Source: Chitinophaga pinensis
GTDB taxonomy: Bacteria; Bacteroidota; Bacteroidia; UBA7662
DNA length: 64,000 nt
Reading direction: 5' to 3'
NCBI GenBank assembly: GCA_945874665.1
Contig: CAMCHJ010000006.1
Span: 1 to 64,000, forward strand
Position numbers and translations under genes: made by a program. Positions within the stretch are counted from its first letter, which is position 1. Every line of letters begins with the position of its first letter. The notes beneath the pieces were generated by a model that saw only the letters and a list, made by a program, of their open reading frames with translations, did not search any database and was not told the DNA's origin. Positions 18,596-27,239 of this stretch are shown piece by piece.

Positions 18596-19665
18596 GCTTC
18601 TTCTTCGGTAGGCTTAAACTTGATGTAGTGCCTCCATTTTTCAATTACTTGTTGGATGTCGTCGGGTAACGGCGAATCAAAAAGCAGCCTTTCACCCGTG
18701 GTAGGATGGGTGAAGCCTAGTGACTTGGCATGCAAGGCCATCCGCGGCATGATTTGAAAGCAGTTTTCTACAAATTGCTTGTACTTATTAAAGGTGGTAC
18801 CCTTCACCACCCGGTTGCCGCCGTATGTGGAGTCGTTAAAGATAGGGTGGCCAATGTGCGCACTGTGCACCCGAATTTGGTGTGTACGGCCCGTTTCGAG
18901 CTTGTATTCAAGTAAACTCACATAGCCCAGGCGCTCTAAAACCTTATAATGGGTAATGGCATGCTTGCCTTTATTTCCCTCTGGAAAAGCGGCCATTTTA
19001 ATGCGGTCTTGCGGGTGACGGTCGATGTGCGCATTTACCGTACCTTCCTCTTCCTCAAAATCCCCCCAAACCAAAGCGCAATAAGTACGCTCTATGCTGT
19101 GATCAAAAAACTGCTTTGCTAAATGGCTCATGGCATAGTCCGATTTGGCAATGACCAGCAAGCCCGAGGTGTCTTTATCGATGCGATGCACCAGTCCAGG
19201 TCTGATTTCACCATTGCGATACGTCGGCAGGTTGCTCAGGTGGTAAACGAGACCGTTTACCAAGGTGCCATTTGGATTGCCATGGCCAGGATGCACCACC
19301 AAGCCTGAAGGTTTGTTTAAGATGAGCAGTTCTTCGTCTTCGAAGAGGATGTTTAGCGGAATATTTTCAGGATAAATGGTGGTATCGCGTGGCGGATAGG
19401 CCAAAATTACCTGGATCACTTCACCGGGCTTGACTTTGTAGCTGGCTTTTACGGGACGCGTATCTACCAGTACCGAACCTGCTTTTACCGCATTTTGGAT
19501 GCGGTTGCGGGAAGTAGCAGGCAGGCGATCGAACAAAAATTTGTCGATGCGCACCATTTGCTGGCCTTTATCAACCGTAAGGCGGTGGTGTTCAAATAAA
19601 TCGTCCTGTTCGTTGGCTGCATCTGCATCAAAAAGTTCTTCAGGAGCGTCGTTGTAATCAATCAT
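18592..19665 (-). CDS. rluD: RluA-family rRNA pseudouridine synthase (RluD-like)
   Basis: A 357-residue enzyme that would isomerise uridines of 23S rRNA. It begins with an acidic 30-residue extension, then an S4 RNA-binding domain (VRIDKFLFDRLPATSRNRIQ). The catalytic domain has the family's essential Asp in GLVHRIDKDTSGLLV, and TGRTHQIRVHSAHIGHPI follows. The S4 domain and length favour the RluD branch; a second, shorter RluA-family gene lies at 62.2-63.1 kb. It overlaps tilS by 8 nt and the phosphatase by 4 nt, so the operon is tightly coupled. Confidence 0.92.
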   Translation of the reverse strand: MIDYNDAPEELFDADAANEQDDLFEHHRLTVDKGQQMVRIDKFLFDRLPATSRNRIQNAVKAGSVLVDTRPVKASYKVKPGEVIQVILAYPPRDTTIYPENIPLNILFEDEELLILNKPSGLVVHPGHGNPNGTLVNGLVYHLSNLPTYRNGEIRPGLVHRIDKDTSGLLVIAKSDYAMSHLAKQFFDHSIERTYCALVWGDFEEEEGTVNAHIDRHPQDRIKMAAFPEGNKGKHAITHYKVLERLGYVSLLEYKLETGRTHQIRVHSAHIGHPIFNDSTYGGNRVVKGTTFNKYKQFVENCFQIMPRMALHAKSLGFTHPTTGERLLFDSPLPDDIQQVIEKWRHYIKFKPTEEEA

Positions 19666-20968
19666 GTTTTATTTTAAAGGCTACGAGGGCGTTTGTGCTG
19701 GCGCTTCGCAGTGCAAAAGTACTTCTTCTTAGGCCAATCACCCAATAAATGCGGTTTTGGTCAGCTAATACCAGTGCCGTGGCCTTTTGGTAGGTGCTCC
19801 ACTTAGCCTCGTTAAACAAATCGCTAAGTTTTTTGCTGCCGTGCATACCTAACGGAGAAAGGCGGTCGCCGGCCTTATAACTACGTATTTGGAGGGGGAA
19901 TTTTAATTCATCGGCATCAAATTGCTCCCAAGAAGCATCAAAACCGGTGCCTTGCGCTACTACTAAATGGGCAGCGGGTAGCTTATAGGTGCCTGGACCG
20001 TCAATTTGCAACAAAAAATCCTGAACAGCGGCAGGTTGGTGCCAGTCGAAGCCTGTGATGGTGCGGGTAACGAGCCACTTGCCAGCGTCTAATTGCTTGC
20101 CTACAGACAAATGTCGCAGGGCCAAAAGGGCTTCGGTGAGTTGTTGACCAAGCTGGTAAGGTCGTGCCAGTTCGCTAATCAGCAAGTCGGCATACGGCAA
20201 ATCGGCCAAAGGGCTTAAATGCCATTGGTGCCAATGTGGCTTCATTTGATGCACCACTTTTGGAGCCCAAAGCTCGGTTTGTGCCTGCAGTAATTGCTGG
20301 TAGCCTTGCAATTGTTGGGCTTGTCGCGCTACCAAACCTTCCCATTGATTAAAGCGCGCGTCAAGAAGCGGCTTCACATTTAGCCGCAAATAATTGCGCT
20401 CATAGGCATCCTGCTGGTTGCTCAGGTCTTCTACCCACTGCAAGCCAGCTTCTTGAGCATAGGTCGCTATTTCTGAAACTGTAAAGTCAAGCAGTGGCCG
20501 CAGCCGAAGTCCGTTCTGTACCTGCATTCCTTGCACAGCCTTGCTGCCTCTGCCCCTCAAGAGTGCCATGAGCACGGTTTCGGCTTGGTCTTGCTGGTGG
20601 TGCCCCAACATTACGCCAGCAAACTGCTGCACCTCACAAAGCTCGGCAAACCAGCTGTAGCGCACCTCTCTGGCTTTTTCTTGTAGATTTTGTTGGAAGT
20701 CGGCGGGATCACAGCGTTTTTCGAAGTATTCCACCTGTAAATCGGCTGCCATTTTTTTTACAAAGACGGCGTCTTGCTGGGAGGCGGTGCCTCTTAAACC
20801 ATAATTTACATGGGCTATGGCAAAATTTTGCTGGCTGGTTTTGAGGAGATGTGCAAGTACAACGCTATCTCTACCACCGCTAACTGCGGCCAGCACCTTT
20901 TGCTCCGGTAACAGCCTCAGCTGCTCCCGAAGCACCTTTTGGAAGCGCAAAACGAGCTCATTTGTCAT
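19658..20968 (-). CDS. tilS: tRNA(Ile)-lysidine synthetase
   Basis: Converts C34 of the CAU-anticodon tRNA-Ile to lysidine, an essential decoding step. The 436-residue protein has the N-type ATP pyrophosphatase motif VLAAVSGGRDSVVLAHLL. GHHQQDQAETVLMALLRGRG and the TilS-specific C-terminal domain (SPLGMHGSKKLSDLFNEAK, then IYWVIGLR) are also present. It sits between a small retropepsin-like gene (11-nt overlap) and the pseudouridine synthase (8-nt overlap). Two adjacent RNA-modifying genes suggest a translation-linked operon. Confidence 0.96.
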   Translation of the reverse strand: MTNELVLRFQKVLREQLRLLPEQKVLAAVSGGRDSVVLAHLLKTSQQNFAIAHVNYGLRGTASQQDAVFVKKMAADLQVEYFEKRCDPADFQQNLQEKAREVRYSWFAELCEVQQFAGVMLGHHQQDQAETVLMALLRGRGSKAVQGMQVQNGLRLRPLLDFTVSEIATYAQEAGLQWVEDLSNQQDAYERNYLRLNVKPLLDARFNQWEGLVARQAQQLQGYQQLLQAQTELWAPKVVHQMKPHWHQWHLSPLADLPYADLLISELARPYQLGQQLTEALLALRHLSVGKQLDAGKWLVTRTITGFDWHQPAAVQDFLLQIDGPGTYKLPAAHLVVAQGTGFDASWEQFDADELKFPLQIRSYKAGDRLSPLGMHGSKKLSDLFNEAKWSTYQKATALVLADQNRIYWVIGLRRSTFALRSASTNALVAFKIKHD

Positions 20969-21389
20969 CTTTCAAAATCAAGATCATTTTGTTATAATCT
21001 ATGCGGGCGTGGTATTTGCGCAATACATCACCGCCCAAAATACCATCTAACTTGCCATGACCCAATTGGGCATAGGTGGCTTGGATGTGCTGGAGGTCGA
21101 GGGCGGCGGCCGTGACTTTTTGGATGCGACAACGGCCAATTTTAAAGGCTTCTAGCGCAAAGGTATGACTTTGCATTTCGGTGGTGCCCAAGCCAGCGGA
21201 GGTTTGTGCGGATGCCTCTAAGGCTAAATCCGGAAACCACTCCTGCAGCTGCCCTACATCGAAAACAGTTTTGCTGGCACCTGTATCAAGCACCAAGTTC
21301 AGCTTACGGTCGTGCCAGCGCGCTTTGAGCAACAAATGGCAGCCGTCGGCTTCCAGTTCGACGAGTTGTAGGGGGATTTTATACTTCAT
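20958..21389 (-). CDS. Retropepsin-like (clan AA) aspartic protease domain protein
   Basis: A 143-residue single-domain protein with the aspartic protease triad LVLDTGASKTVFD and the downstream GILGGDVLRKYHARIDY segment that forms the second half of the fold in retropepsin-like proteins. These act as homodimers. No signal peptide or membrane anchor is visible, so it is probably cytoplasmic. Similar small proteins are common in Bacteroidota but their substrates are unknown. It heads the tilS operon with an 11-nt overlap. Its ATG lies only 9 nt after a 13-bp hairpin terminator. Confidence 0.8.
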   Translation of the reverse strand: MKYKIPLQLVELEADGCHLLLKARWHDRKLNLVLDTGASKTVFDVGQLQEWFPDLALEASAQTSAGLGTTEMQSHTFALEAFKIGRCRIQKVTAAALDLQHIQATYAQLGHGKLDGILGGDVLRKYHARIDYNKMILILKDDK

Positions 21390-21398
21390 CTATAAATA

Positions 21399-21431
21399 AA
21401 GAAAGACGATGCGGTGAACATCGTCTTTCTT
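21399..21431 (-). terminator. Hairpin terminator after mdh
   Basis: AAGAAAGACGATG (21399-21411) pairs perfectly over 13 bp with 21419-21431, with a 7-nt loop. On the minus strand it lies just after the mdh stop and is followed by TTTATTT. It also stands immediately before the ATG of the next minus-strand gene, so it may double as an attenuator. Confidence 0.85.
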
Positions 21432-21448
21432 AAAAAAGGTTGGTTTAC

Positions 21449-22384
21449 TTAAAACATATTCATGTTGTCCATCACGTCCATCACTTCTTTTACAGCAGCG
21501 GCGGATTCCTTGAGCAATTGCTTTTCAGCATCGTTCAATTGAAGTTCGATGATTTCTTCGATGCCATTTTTACCAAGTTTAACAGGCACACCGAGATAAA
21601 TATCTTTCAAGCCATATTCGCCATTCAACAAGGCGCAAACTGGGAAAATACGTTTTTGATCGCGTACAATGGCTTCTACCATTTGTGCAGCAGCAGCACC
21701 TGGTGCATACCAAGCGGAGGTACCTAACAAATTTACAATCTCTCCACCGCCCTTTTTGGTGCGGTCGATGATGGCGTTTAATTTCTCTTCAGAAATGAGC
21801 TCTGTTACGGGGATGCCGCCAACAGTTGTGTAACGTGGCAGGGGCACCATGGTATCACCGTGACCACCCATCAAAACTGCCTGGATGTCTTTTGGTGAAC
21901 AATCCAAAGCCTCCGCTAAAAAGGCACGATAACGAGCAGTGTCAAGTACACCGGCCATACCAAATACCTTGCGAGAATCTTTTTTAGCAGCCAAATAAGC
22001 ACAATAGGTCATTACATCTAGTGGATTCGATACCACAATGATGATCGCATCTGGCGAGTACTTAAGGATGTTCTCGGTCACTGATTTTACAATACCTGCG
22101 TTGGTCGAAATCAAGTCATCGCGACTCATGCCCGGCTTACGCGGCAAACCGCTTGTAATCACAACCACCTCACTGCCAGCAGTTTTAGTGTAGTCATTGG
22201 TTGAACCCTTGACGCGGGTATCGTACATATTTACGGGGGCCGTCTGCCAAATATCCAAGGCTTTGCCTTCGGCAAAATTCTCCTTAATATCCACCAGGAT
22301 AACCTCGTTTGCAAGCTCTTTGTGAGCAATTACATCTGCACAGGTAGCTCCCACATTACCTGCACCAACAACTGTGATTTTCAT
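21449..22384 (-). CDS. mdh: Malate dehydrogenase, LDH-like type
   Basis: NAD-dependent oxidation of malate to oxaloacetate in the TCA cycle. The 311-residue protein belongs to the LDH-like MDH type. It has the Rossmann motif VVGAGNVGATCADVI and the substrate-binding Arg pair in GLPRKPGMSRDDLI. VVSNPLDVMTYCA and the catalytic His in LMGGHGDTMVPLPRY are present. The Arg before KPGMSR at the specificity loop indicates malate rather than lactate. It is a single-gene unit with a -7 box (TAATTTTG, 22414-22407) upstream and a hairpin terminator downstream. Confidence 0.96.
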   Translation of the reverse strand: MKITVVGAGNVGATCADVIAHKELANEVILVDIKENFAEGKALDIWQTAPVNMYDTRVKGSTNDYTKTAGSEVVVITSGLPRKPGMSRDDLISTNAGIVKSVTENILKYSPDAIIIVVSNPLDVMTYCAYLAAKKDSRKVFGMAGVLDTARYRAFLAEALDCSPKDIQAVLMGGHGDTMVPLPRYTTVGGIPVTELISEEKLNAIIDRTKKGGGEIVNLLGTSAWYAPGAAAAQMVEAIVRDQKRIFPVCALLNGEYGLKDIYLGVPVKLGKNGIEEIIELQLNDAEKQLLKESAAAVKEVMDVMDNMNMF

Positions 22385-22406
22385 ATTCGAATGTTTTTTT
22401 GACGGT

Positions 22407-22414
22407 CAAAATTA
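22407..22414 (-). promoter_or_regulatory. Probable -7 promoter element of mdh
   Basis: TAATTTTG on the minus strand matches TAnnTTTG and lies 22 nt before the mdh ATG. No good -33 TTTG was found at the usual distance, so this is a single-element call. Confidence 0.4.
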
Positions 22415-22499
22415 CGGATTTCAAACCGCTTTTACTTATCTTGTGGGTTGATTTAAAAGCAAAAAACTTCAACCTACATCTAATCACAGCCTATAATAT

Positions 22500-24047
22500 A
22501 TGAAAAAGTTAATTCTCGCCTTTAGCCTACTCTTCGCAAGCAGTACCTCAATTGCCCAAGAGGCCAATGCGCCTTGTGGTACAGGGCCTGCTCCAAAAGC
22601 TAGTTTAGACTACATCAGCATGCTGCATGAAAATGGCATTTTCGACCAAATTGCAGTTGAAAATATTCAAAACACCATTTTCATACCTTTGAAAATTCAC
22701 ATTGTGGGCACCAATACAGGGCAAGGCTATTACAGTTTGGCCAATTTGATGACCAACATTTGCGAAATGAACCAAAAGTTCAATGCCTTAGGTATACAAT
22801 TCTTTCTGCGAGGCGAAATCAATTACATCAACAACACCAGTATTTACAATTTACCGTCTTTTGCTGCTGCTGGCGCCGCCAACACACAATACAACGTGAG
22901 TCGAGTAGTGAACGTGTATTTCGCCAATTTAGCTGCGGTTGGTGCTTGCGGATTTGCAAACTACCCAAATTCTGGTGAGCCTAGCACAACCATCCGACAA
23001 GGTGCTATTTGGTTGGCACCAGGTTGCTCAGGACCAGGGAATAGTACTTTTGCGCACGAAATGGGTCATTTCTTAAGCTTACCCCACCCATTCGACGAAA
23101 CTTCGGATGCCCCAGCGGCAGCTACCAGTGAACGCGTAACACGCAATACAAATGAAACGGCACCTCGCTTTTCAGCCAATTGCACCAGTGCTGGCGACCG
23201 TTTTTGTGATACACCAGCCGATTTTCGTCCCGATCGTTGGAACTGCCCTGGTGTTAATAGCACGGTAGTTGATTTAAATGGCGATCTCTTTCAGCCAGAT
23301 GGCACCTTGTATATGAGTTATGCTAACGATGCCTGTCAAAATAAATTTTCTCCTCAGCAAGTGGCTTCCATGCGTTCTACCATTTCAGTAACGCAGACAC
23401 AAACAGGCCAAAACATAAACGGTCCGCGTATGTATTTGCTCGTTCCACCCATGCCTGCCTATGATACCATTACTGGCAATACGAGCGTGGTTGAACCTGC
23501 TAACAACAGTACTGGCCATCCTGCCAATTGGGTTTATTTCAAGTGGAGACAAGTAGCTGGAGCCAATATGTATTTATTACGCATTCGTAGGAACTTTACA
23601 ACCATCGATGAATTGTTGGTAAACTCAGCAGATACTGCCTATTTATACACCAAAAATACCATGACTCCTGGCGTTCAATACCGCATTTCTGTGATGCCGT
23701 TGAATCACAAAGTTACTTGTCGTACCTACAGCGCCGAAACCAACTTTACTGTTACAACAGGATTTGGTGTAAATGTTGCAGACGTAGCGGCAAACACTTT
23801 TAAGGTGTATCCTAGCCTACTTCAAAGCTACGCCCCTATCAAGATTCAAACTACAGAAGAAAGTGCTGAGCGTTTGGCTTATCAACTAACAGATTTGCAA
23901 GGCCGCTTAGTAATGAGTGGCACTGCCGAGGCTTTAGGTGGCGGTGCCTTTGAGATACCTGTGCAAGTTGCAGCCAATGGCACTTACTTCTTGAAATTGC
24001 AGCAAGGGCAAAAAACACACAACCAAAAAATCGTGATCACCCGTTAA
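22500..24047 (+). CDS. Secreted M43-type zinc metalloprotease with T9SS sorting domain (paralog 1 of 4)
   Basis: A 515-residue predicted extracellular metallopeptidase. Signal peptide about 1-20; the mature N-terminus carries CGTG (Cys26). The zinc site is HEMGHFLSLPH (His186, Glu187, His190, His196) and YMSY supplies the likely Met-turn, as in the pappalysin-like M43 family. ERVTRN, SANC and FCDTPADF follow the zinc site. A fibronectin-like domain precedes a C-terminal type A sorting domain (about 430-515), which in this phylum directs export by the type IX system and surface attachment or release. It leads a three-gene run with 12-18 nt gaps. Substrate unknown. Confidence 0.88.
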   Translation: MKKLILAFSLLFASSTSIAQEANAPCGTGPAPKASLDYISMLHENGIFDQIAVENIQNTIFIPLKIHIVGTNTGQGYYSLANLMTNICEMNQKFNALGIQFFLRGEINYINNTSIYNLPSFAAAGAANTQYNVSRVVNVYFANLAAVGACGFANYPNSGEPSTTIRQGAIWLAPGCSGPGNSTFAHEMGHFLSLPHPFDETSDAPAAATSERVTRNTNETAPRFSANCTSAGDRFCDTPADFRPDRWNCPGVNSTVVDLNGDLFQPDGTLYMSYANDACQNKFSPQQVASMRSTISVTQTQTGQNINGPRMYLLVPPMPAYDTITGNTSVVEPANNSTGHPANWVYFKWRQVAGANMYLLRIRRNFTTIDELLVNSADTAYLYTKNTMTPGVQYRISVMPLNHKVTCRTYSAETNFTVTTGFGVNVADVAANTFKVYPSLLQSYAPIKIQTTEESAERLAYQLTDLQGRLVMSGTAEALGGGAFEIPVQVAANGTYFLKLQQGQKTHNQKIVITR

Positions 24048-24059
24048 GGCCGTTGATCA

Positions 24060-25568
24060 ATGAAAACAGCATTTCTTAGTAGCTGCTTTGCTGCCTTGTG
24101 CATCCTTTGCGCGCCAGCGCAAGCCCAGCTCCTTGCTGATTGTGGCACAGGCGATACGCCTCCACTTGTAAGCGAGTGGTTGCAAAAGCTCGACCACGCC
24201 AAATGGAGTGCTGACAACACCTCCAACGATACTACCTGGTTAGCTGCTCAAATATTTTTAGTGCATGCCCCCACAGGAGCTCCGGCCATCACGCTTGATA
24301 GCTTAAAACGCACCTTTGCAGTCCTAAACCGCAGGTTTGCACCGGCAAAAATCCAATTTTACCAAGCAGGAATGCCGCGTTACATTGTGAATCAGATTTG
24401 GTCGAATCCGCCTGACAAGCAAATTGCGACCTTGATGATCGACTCTTTTAATCTTACCCGTGTGGTGAATATCTATTTCACCAATTTGGGCAGCCAAGGC
24501 TTGTGTGGGTATGCTTATTATCCAAATAGTGGTCCTGGCGGACCTATTTCACGTGGTGCTGCCATGATGAGCTATTCGTGTTCTGGTCCAGAATCGGGCA
24601 CTTTGGCACACGAGTTAGGTCATTTCTTCTCTTTACCGCATCCATTTCAAGGTACTTCTGGCAATCCAGCAGGCCCAACGGCAGAACGAGTTACACGAAA
24701 TGCGAATGAAACTGCACCTCGCTTATCGGCTAATTGTCAAACTACGGGTGATTTCTTTTGTGACACCAAAGCTGATCCATACAGTGCGCGCTGGCAATGC
24801 CTTTCCAACCCTGCCACCTTTGACATCAATGGTGATCGCTTTTTTGCAGATTCCAGCCTCATCATGTCGTATGCAGCCAATACCTGCCGGGATATATTCA
24901 GCGAGCAACAAATGACCGCAATGCAAGCTACTGTAGCCAGTGGCAGTGCCCCTCGGGGTTATTTATTGTTACGCCAACGGCCTATTACAAATGAAATCAG
25001 CAGTGAAGCGGCACCAATTACACCTGCCATTGGAGCCACTGATGTGCAACCAAATTTTGCTCATTTTAATTGGACGGCTGTACCTGGCGCCACCTTTTAC
25101 CATGTGCGTATCAAAAGAGCCATCCTTCCTACTCTGGTAAAAGACACGATTGTTGCTGGTACGTTTTTGTCGGTGTACGACAATAAAATGAATATCAATA
25201 CCGATTTTCAGTGGTCTGTAACTCCGCACAATGAAAACGACTTTTTTATCGTAAAACCCATTGTTTGGCACAATTTCAGGACCGGTTCGCGGACTGCAAC
25301 CAGTGTATTCGAAAATCAAAACAACGATTTTATTATCTACCCCAATCCGGCACAAGCAGGTTCAACATTAACAATTCTGCGTGATGTAGAGGTGGCCTTA
25401 ACCGTATTTATTTACGATTTACAGGGCAAACAAGTTTTTAGGCAAGTCATTACAGCGGCAGAAAAAATGGTGACACTACCTGCTAACCTTACCGCTGGCA
25501 CTTATTTGATACGCCTTCAAGATAGTCAAGGCCGAAACAAAACACAGAAAATACTGTTAATGCCTTAA
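24060..25568 (+). CDS. Secreted M43-type zinc metalloprotease with T9SS sorting domain (paralog 2 of 4)
   Basis: A 502-residue paralog of its neighbours. The signal peptide (about 1-22) is unusually Cys-rich. Zinc site HELGHFFSLPH (His184, Glu185, His188, His194), ERVTRN, SANC, FCDTKAD in place of FCDTPAD, and IMSY Met-turn. The fibronectin-like segment and a sorting domain with canonical IYPNPAQAG follow. Compared with the other three it lacks the Cys near position 87 (Phe instead) while keeping the CGTG Cys28. It begins 12 nt after paralog 1, so the two are almost surely co-transcribed. Fold and active site look intact. Confidence 0.87.
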   Translation: MKTAFLSSCFAALCILCAPAQAQLLADCGTGDTPPLVSEWLQKLDHAKWSADNTSNDTTWLAAQIFLVHAPTGAPAITLDSLKRTFAVLNRRFAPAKIQFYQAGMPRYIVNQIWSNPPDKQIATLMIDSFNLTRVVNIYFTNLGSQGLCGYAYYPNSGPGGPISRGAAMMSYSCSGPESGTLAHELGHFFSLPHPFQGTSGNPAGPTAERVTRNANETAPRLSANCQTTGDFFCDTKADPYSARWQCLSNPATFDINGDRFFADSSLIMSYAANTCRDIFSEQQMTAMQATVASGSAPRGYLLLRQRPITNEISSEAAPITPAIGATDVQPNFAHFNWTAVPGATFYHVRIKRAILPTLVKDTIVAGTFLSVYDNKMNINTDFQWSVTPHNENDFFIVKPIVWHNFRTGSRTATSVFENQNNDFIIYPNPAQAGSTLTILRDVEVALTVFIYDLQGKQVFRQVITAAEKMVTLPANLTAGTYLIRLQDSQGRNKTQKILLMP

Positions 25569-25586
25569 GAATCAAATGCTACACAT

Positions 25587-27077
25587 ATGAAACAAATTAT
25601 ATTATTAGGGCTGGCCATTATGTTAAGTCCTTTTTTTGTGCAAGGGCAATCATTTTCTGAGCCTTGTGGCACTGGTTTGCCACCCAAAGCAACAATGGAT
25701 TACATCCGGAGTTTAGATTATGGTGTTTCACAAACCGAAGACACGGTCATTTACAACATACCCGTCACCATCCATGTAATCCGAAGCAGCAACGGCGGTG
25801 GGGGGTTCAACGAAACGCAGGCCTACCTCACCATCTGCGATCTTAACAACCGCATGGCCAGTGCAGGCATGTTTTTTTACGTGCCTGAGCCTGTGAACTA
25901 CATCAACAATGATGACTATTACGCTGCAACGGATTACAGTCCTTTGTTTACTATGATTGACCAAAACAATGTGCCAAGGACCGTGAACATCTATTACACC
26001 AACTTGGCTACTTTAGGCTTATGTGGATTTGCTTTTTACCCAAATTCAGGCCCTGGCGGCTTTCAAAATGATGGTGCCGTAGTCATGAGTTTTGCTTGTT
26101 CACAACCCACTGGCACAACGCTTACACACGAAATTGGTCACTTTTTTAACCTGCCGCATACTTTTGACTTCACCTCAAGCGATCCAATAAGTACATCTGC
26201 CGAGCGTGTTACAAGAAATTTCACCGAAGTTTTTCCACGGCTCAATGCCAATTGTAATATGGAAGGAGATGGCTTTTGCGACACTCCGGCCGACTTCATC
26301 GATACACGCTGGAGCTGTCCGAATGGCAGGGTTCAACTAGATCTAAACGGTGACCGATTTAGACCTGATTCGAGCTATTACATGAGCTATTCTAATGATC
26401 TATGCATGAGCAGGTTTTCAGCTCAACAAATTACGGCCATGCGCAATACCCTCATCAATGTAAACGCATCGCGTGGCTATTTGCGAATCAACCCCATGCC
26501 TAATTATCCTGTTATCAGCACTGCGCTAACCCAGTTACAGCCGCTAGCTGGCGATACCGTAGTGCCCAACCAAGCAGTATTTAGCTGGCAGCGCATACCA
26601 GGTGTTACGCTGTACCAAATCAAAATTTACCTATTCAACTTTGCGGTTGTAGACACCTTTACCACCGATACTTTTTACGTGAATCGAACGCGTGACATAA
26701 GGCCTAACCGCGACCACAGTTGGGATGTGCGGGCGATCACAGGCGCGCAATTGTGTACGCCTTTTGGGCCGCGAATCAATTTCAGAAGTACCAACTTAGC
26801 CTTAAGCAATAGTCAATTGATCGCCCATAACGCCATCGAAGTTTATCCTAACCAGCTGAGAGGTGGCGAATCGATTTATTTAGACAAACTGCTGCTGGAG
26901 GCACCCTTGATGCTGCGGTTGCTTGATTTGCAAGGACGTATGCTGTTAGCATCGCAGCAGGAAGTGACCGCCGAAAAGCAACTATTTACAATGCCTTCAA
27001 TACCTGCTGGTCTTTATCTCTTGCAAATAGAGCAAGCCGGACGTCAAAGTTTTCACAAAATCATGATTACGAACTAG
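25587..27077 (+). CDS. Secreted M43-type zinc metalloprotease with T9SS sorting domain (paralog 3 of 4)
   Basis: A 496-residue paralog with signal peptide about 1-20, CGTG at Cys27 and zinc site HEIGHFFNLPH (His181, Glu182, His185, His191). ERVTRN, NANC, FCDTPADFID and the YMSYSND Met-turn region are present. After the protease domain come a fibronectin-like domain and a type A sorting domain (VYPNQLRGG, ending with IPAGLYLLQIEQAG). It starts 18 nt after paralog 2 and ends the first three-gene run; a 162-nt gap follows. Divergence among the four copies is high outside the active site, so the duplication is not recent. Confidence 0.87.
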   Translation: MKQIILLGLAIMLSPFFVQGQSFSEPCGTGLPPKATMDYIRSLDYGVSQTEDTVIYNIPVTIHVIRSSNGGGGFNETQAYLTICDLNNRMASAGMFFYVPEPVNYINNDDYYAATDYSPLFTMIDQNNVPRTVNIYYTNLATLGLCGFAFYPNSGPGGFQNDGAVVMSFACSQPTGTTLTHEIGHFFNLPHTFDFTSSDPISTSAERVTRNFTEVFPRLNANCNMEGDGFCDTPADFIDTRWSCPNGRVQLDLNGDRFRPDSSYYMSYSNDLCMSRFSAQQITAMRNTLINVNASRGYLRINPMPNYPVISTALTQLQPLAGDTVVPNQAVFSWQRIPGVTLYQIKIYLFNFAVVDTFTTDTFYVNRTRDIRPNRDHSWDVRAITGAQLCTPFGPRINFRSTNLALSNSQLIAHNAIEVYPNQLRGGESIYLDKLLLEAPLMLRLLDLQGRMLLASQQEVTAEKQLFTMPSIPAGLYLLQIEQAGRQSFHKIMITN

Positions 27078-27239
27078 TGAGTACTTTTGCTGCATTACAG
27101 TAAATTTTGCTTAAGAAAAAATGTAATCCATTAACAATTGTTGATTCATTCCTTGAGCAGATAACAAGAGTACATCTAGTAATGACAACAAATCAACATT
27201 AACTACAAAAAACTGGCAACAATATATTAATTTGGTCTC

